Made by a program: the position numbers and the translations under genes. The notes under the pieces were generated by a model. It worked only from the letters and a program-made list of their open reading frames with translations. It did not search any database and was not told the DNA's origin. Shown here piece after piece: positions 14,867 through 15,159 of a stretch of DNA of 15,159 nt. Where the stretch lies: contig JAGBFZ010000328.1 in assembly GCA_018110855.1 (NCBI GenBank), positions 1 to 15,159 of the forward strand. The letters are read 5' to 3'. The first letter of the stretch is position 1. Every line of letters starts with the position of its first letter. The stretch comes from Oscillospiraceae bacterium. Lineage in GTDB: Bacteria; Bacillota; Clostridia; Oscillospirales; Ruminococcaceae.

Positions 14867-15159
14867 ATGTCAGTATCAGATTACATTCCCGTTATCGGTC
14901 TTGAAATACATTCGGAGCTGCTTACCAATTCAAAGGTATTCTGCACCTGCTCCGCTGAATTCGGCGGCGACAGAAATACCCGCTGTTGCCCCGTTTGCTC
15001 GGGTATGCCCGGAACTCTTCCCGTTATCAATCAGACTGCTGTTGAATATGCGGTAAGAGCAGGCTATGCTTTAAACTGCGACATCAATAAATTCTCCGTT
15101 TTCGACAGAAAGAACTACTTCTATCCCGATCTCCCAAGGCGTATCAGATATCCCAGATG
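14867..15159 (+). CDS. gatB: Asp-tRNA(Asn)/Glu-tRNA(Gln) amidotransferase subunit B, 5' part, with an apparent frameshift
   Basis: GatB binds the mischarged tRNA, phosphorylates the Glu or Asp side chain and amidates it. The start ATG 14867 follows AAAGGG (about 14849-14854). The visible N-terminus is typical: [13 protein letters not shown], then zinc-ligand cysteines in FCTCSAEFG and [13 protein letters not shown], then [12 protein letters not shown]. After that point the frame reads RRIRYPR, which is not family sequence. If one extra C is assumed in the C run at 15133-15135, the other frame reads PKAYQISQM, which is exactly the conserved continuation. So a one-base deletion, real or from sequencing, lies about 25 bases before the window end. 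The rest of the gene (about 475 residues in all) is outside. Confidence 0.93.
   Translation, partial: MSVSDYIPVIGLEIHSELLTNSKVFCTCSAEFGGDRNTRCCPVCSGMPGTLPVINQTAVEYAVRAGYALNCDINKFSVFDRKNYFYPDLPRRIRYPR

Overview
The window reads as chromosomal DNA from a low-to-mid GC Gram-positive anaerobe of the Clostridia, most likely Ruminococcus or a close relative in the Oscillospiraceae. The reasons are a Rex regulator, GatCAB amidotransferase genes, strong SigA-type promoters with extended -10 boxes, GGAGG-type ribosome sites, a CCA-encoding tRNA gene, and closest resemblance (from memory) to ruminococcal proteins. All but one of the genes lie on the + strand. No IS element, phage gene, CRISPR array or rRNA is visible.

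Layout. 1-1068: 3' part of an NADP-dependent isocitrate dehydrogenase gene. 1168-1806: rex, the NADH/NAD+-sensing repressor. 1956-2939: an unassigned gene with its own promoter and a folded leader; its product resembles the middle and C-terminal parts of flagellin lysine-N-methylase FliB but has no cysteine cluster. 3035-8516: a tight four-gene cluster of MoxR-type AAA+ ATPase, DUF58 membrane protein, large membrane transglutaminase-like protein, and an RluA-type pseudouridine synthase overlapping it by 26 bases. 8654-10642: a methyl-accepting chemotaxis protein with its own promoter and a strong terminator. 10982-12751: a Na+/phosphate cotransporter with a PhoU-like tail, preceded by a long AT-rich regulatory region. 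12790-12872, minus strand: tRNA-Leu(UAG), with a perfect consensus promoter and a terminator shared with the convergent cotransporter gene. 13097 to the end: gatC, gatA and the 5' part of gatB.

How the genes work together. GatCAB makes Gln-tRNA(Gln) and/or Asn-tRNA(Asn) by transamidation. MoxR, DUF58 and transglutaminase genes commonly sit together and are thought to act in chaperone-assisted assembly or cell-envelope processing. The phosphate transporter is probably induced by phosphate starvation, because three TTWACA repeats at exact 11-base intervals, the pattern of PhoP boxes, lie upstream.

I do not see a clearly new multi-gene system. The best leads are the Pho-box array and switch-like leader of the cotransporter gene, the cysteine-less FliB-like protein, and an apparent one-base deletion in gatB about 25 bases before the window ends.
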